This document shows positions 34,338 to 34,438 of a stretch of 34,438 bases of DNA, in pieces. The DNA comes from SAR116 cluster bacterium AG-447-C21. GTDB lineage: Bacteria; Pseudomonadota; Alphaproteobacteria; Thalassobaculales; Thalassobaculaceae. The notes below the pieces were generated by a model. The model saw nothing but the letters and a program-made list of their open reading frames with translations. It was not told the DNA's origin and searched no databases. The stretch lies in the NCBI GenBank assembly GCA_003212315.1, contig QCQB01000023.1:1-34438 (forward strand), written 5' to 3'. How positions within the stretch are numbered: position 1 is the stretch's first letter; each line of letters opens with the position of its first letter. The position numbers and the translations under genes are program-made.

Positions 34338-34438
34338 ATTTACTAATCTGCAATAAAAAAAATACTATTAGCAACACCGTGTTCGGTAACGAATAACTTA
34401 ATAAAATTGGAATATTAATGCTCATTGAAATTTTATGC

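Overview
The window is an AT-rich bacterial chromosome segment, most likely from a free-living, probably marine alphaproteobacterium. Supporting signs are a DUF1244 gene beside an N-formylglutamate amidohydrolase, an elongator tRNA-Met of alphaproteobacterial type with an encoded CCA, an HQKW-capped pentapeptide protein, and many small uptake and catabolism genes. The assignment comes from reading gene content only; no search was run. Coding density is high and no gene-free stretch exceeds about 300 bases. I see no insertion sequence, integrase, CRISPR array or rRNA.

Left end (1-5900): the 3' part of yaaA (peroxide stress) faces a tight minus-strand cassette. In transcription order it holds a GT2 glycosyltransferase, a nucleosidase-like protein, a spore-photoproduct-lyase-like radical SAM enzyme and an SDR oxidoreductase. 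A phytanoyl-CoA-dioxygenase-type oxygenase lies just upstream and may be co-transcribed. Next come a stand-alone BacA/prephenate-dehydratase-like protein and a tRNA-Met. The four-gene cassette is my best candidate for an undescribed system: a non-sporulation SPL homologue with its own nucleosidase, reductase and glycosyltransferase.

Middle (5986-18020): a sulfur-transfer operon (cysteine desulfurase, [2Fe-2S] ferredoxin, mnmA) diverges from an alpha/beta hydrolase. A long-form ketol-acid reductoisomerase of strikingly plant-like sequence, a D-2-hydroxyacid dehydrogenase, an ACSM-type acyl-CoA synthetase, methionine aminopeptidase, a variant class III nucleotide-cyclase-like protein and a two-module pentapeptide-repeat protein follow.

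Right part (18189-34438): an MFS permease has its first membrane helix encoded upstream of the first ATG and behind an in-frame amber codon. A Baeyer-Villiger-type monooxygenase, DUF1244 and N-formylglutamate amidohydrolase follow on the minus strand. A plus-strand run then holds type-2 pyrF, an enolase-superfamily dehydratase, an EamA permease, an exported glutathione peroxidase, a FIST protein and a lactonase-like MBL hydrolase. A minus-strand operon (maleate-isomerase-like, Old Yellow Enzyme, gamma-glutamyltransferase-like) diverges from an orphan solute-binding-like protein and a second D-2-hydroxyacid dehydrogenase. Together the right half reads as a small-molecule scavenging and catabolism region. 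Several genes use TTG or GTG starts supported by position.
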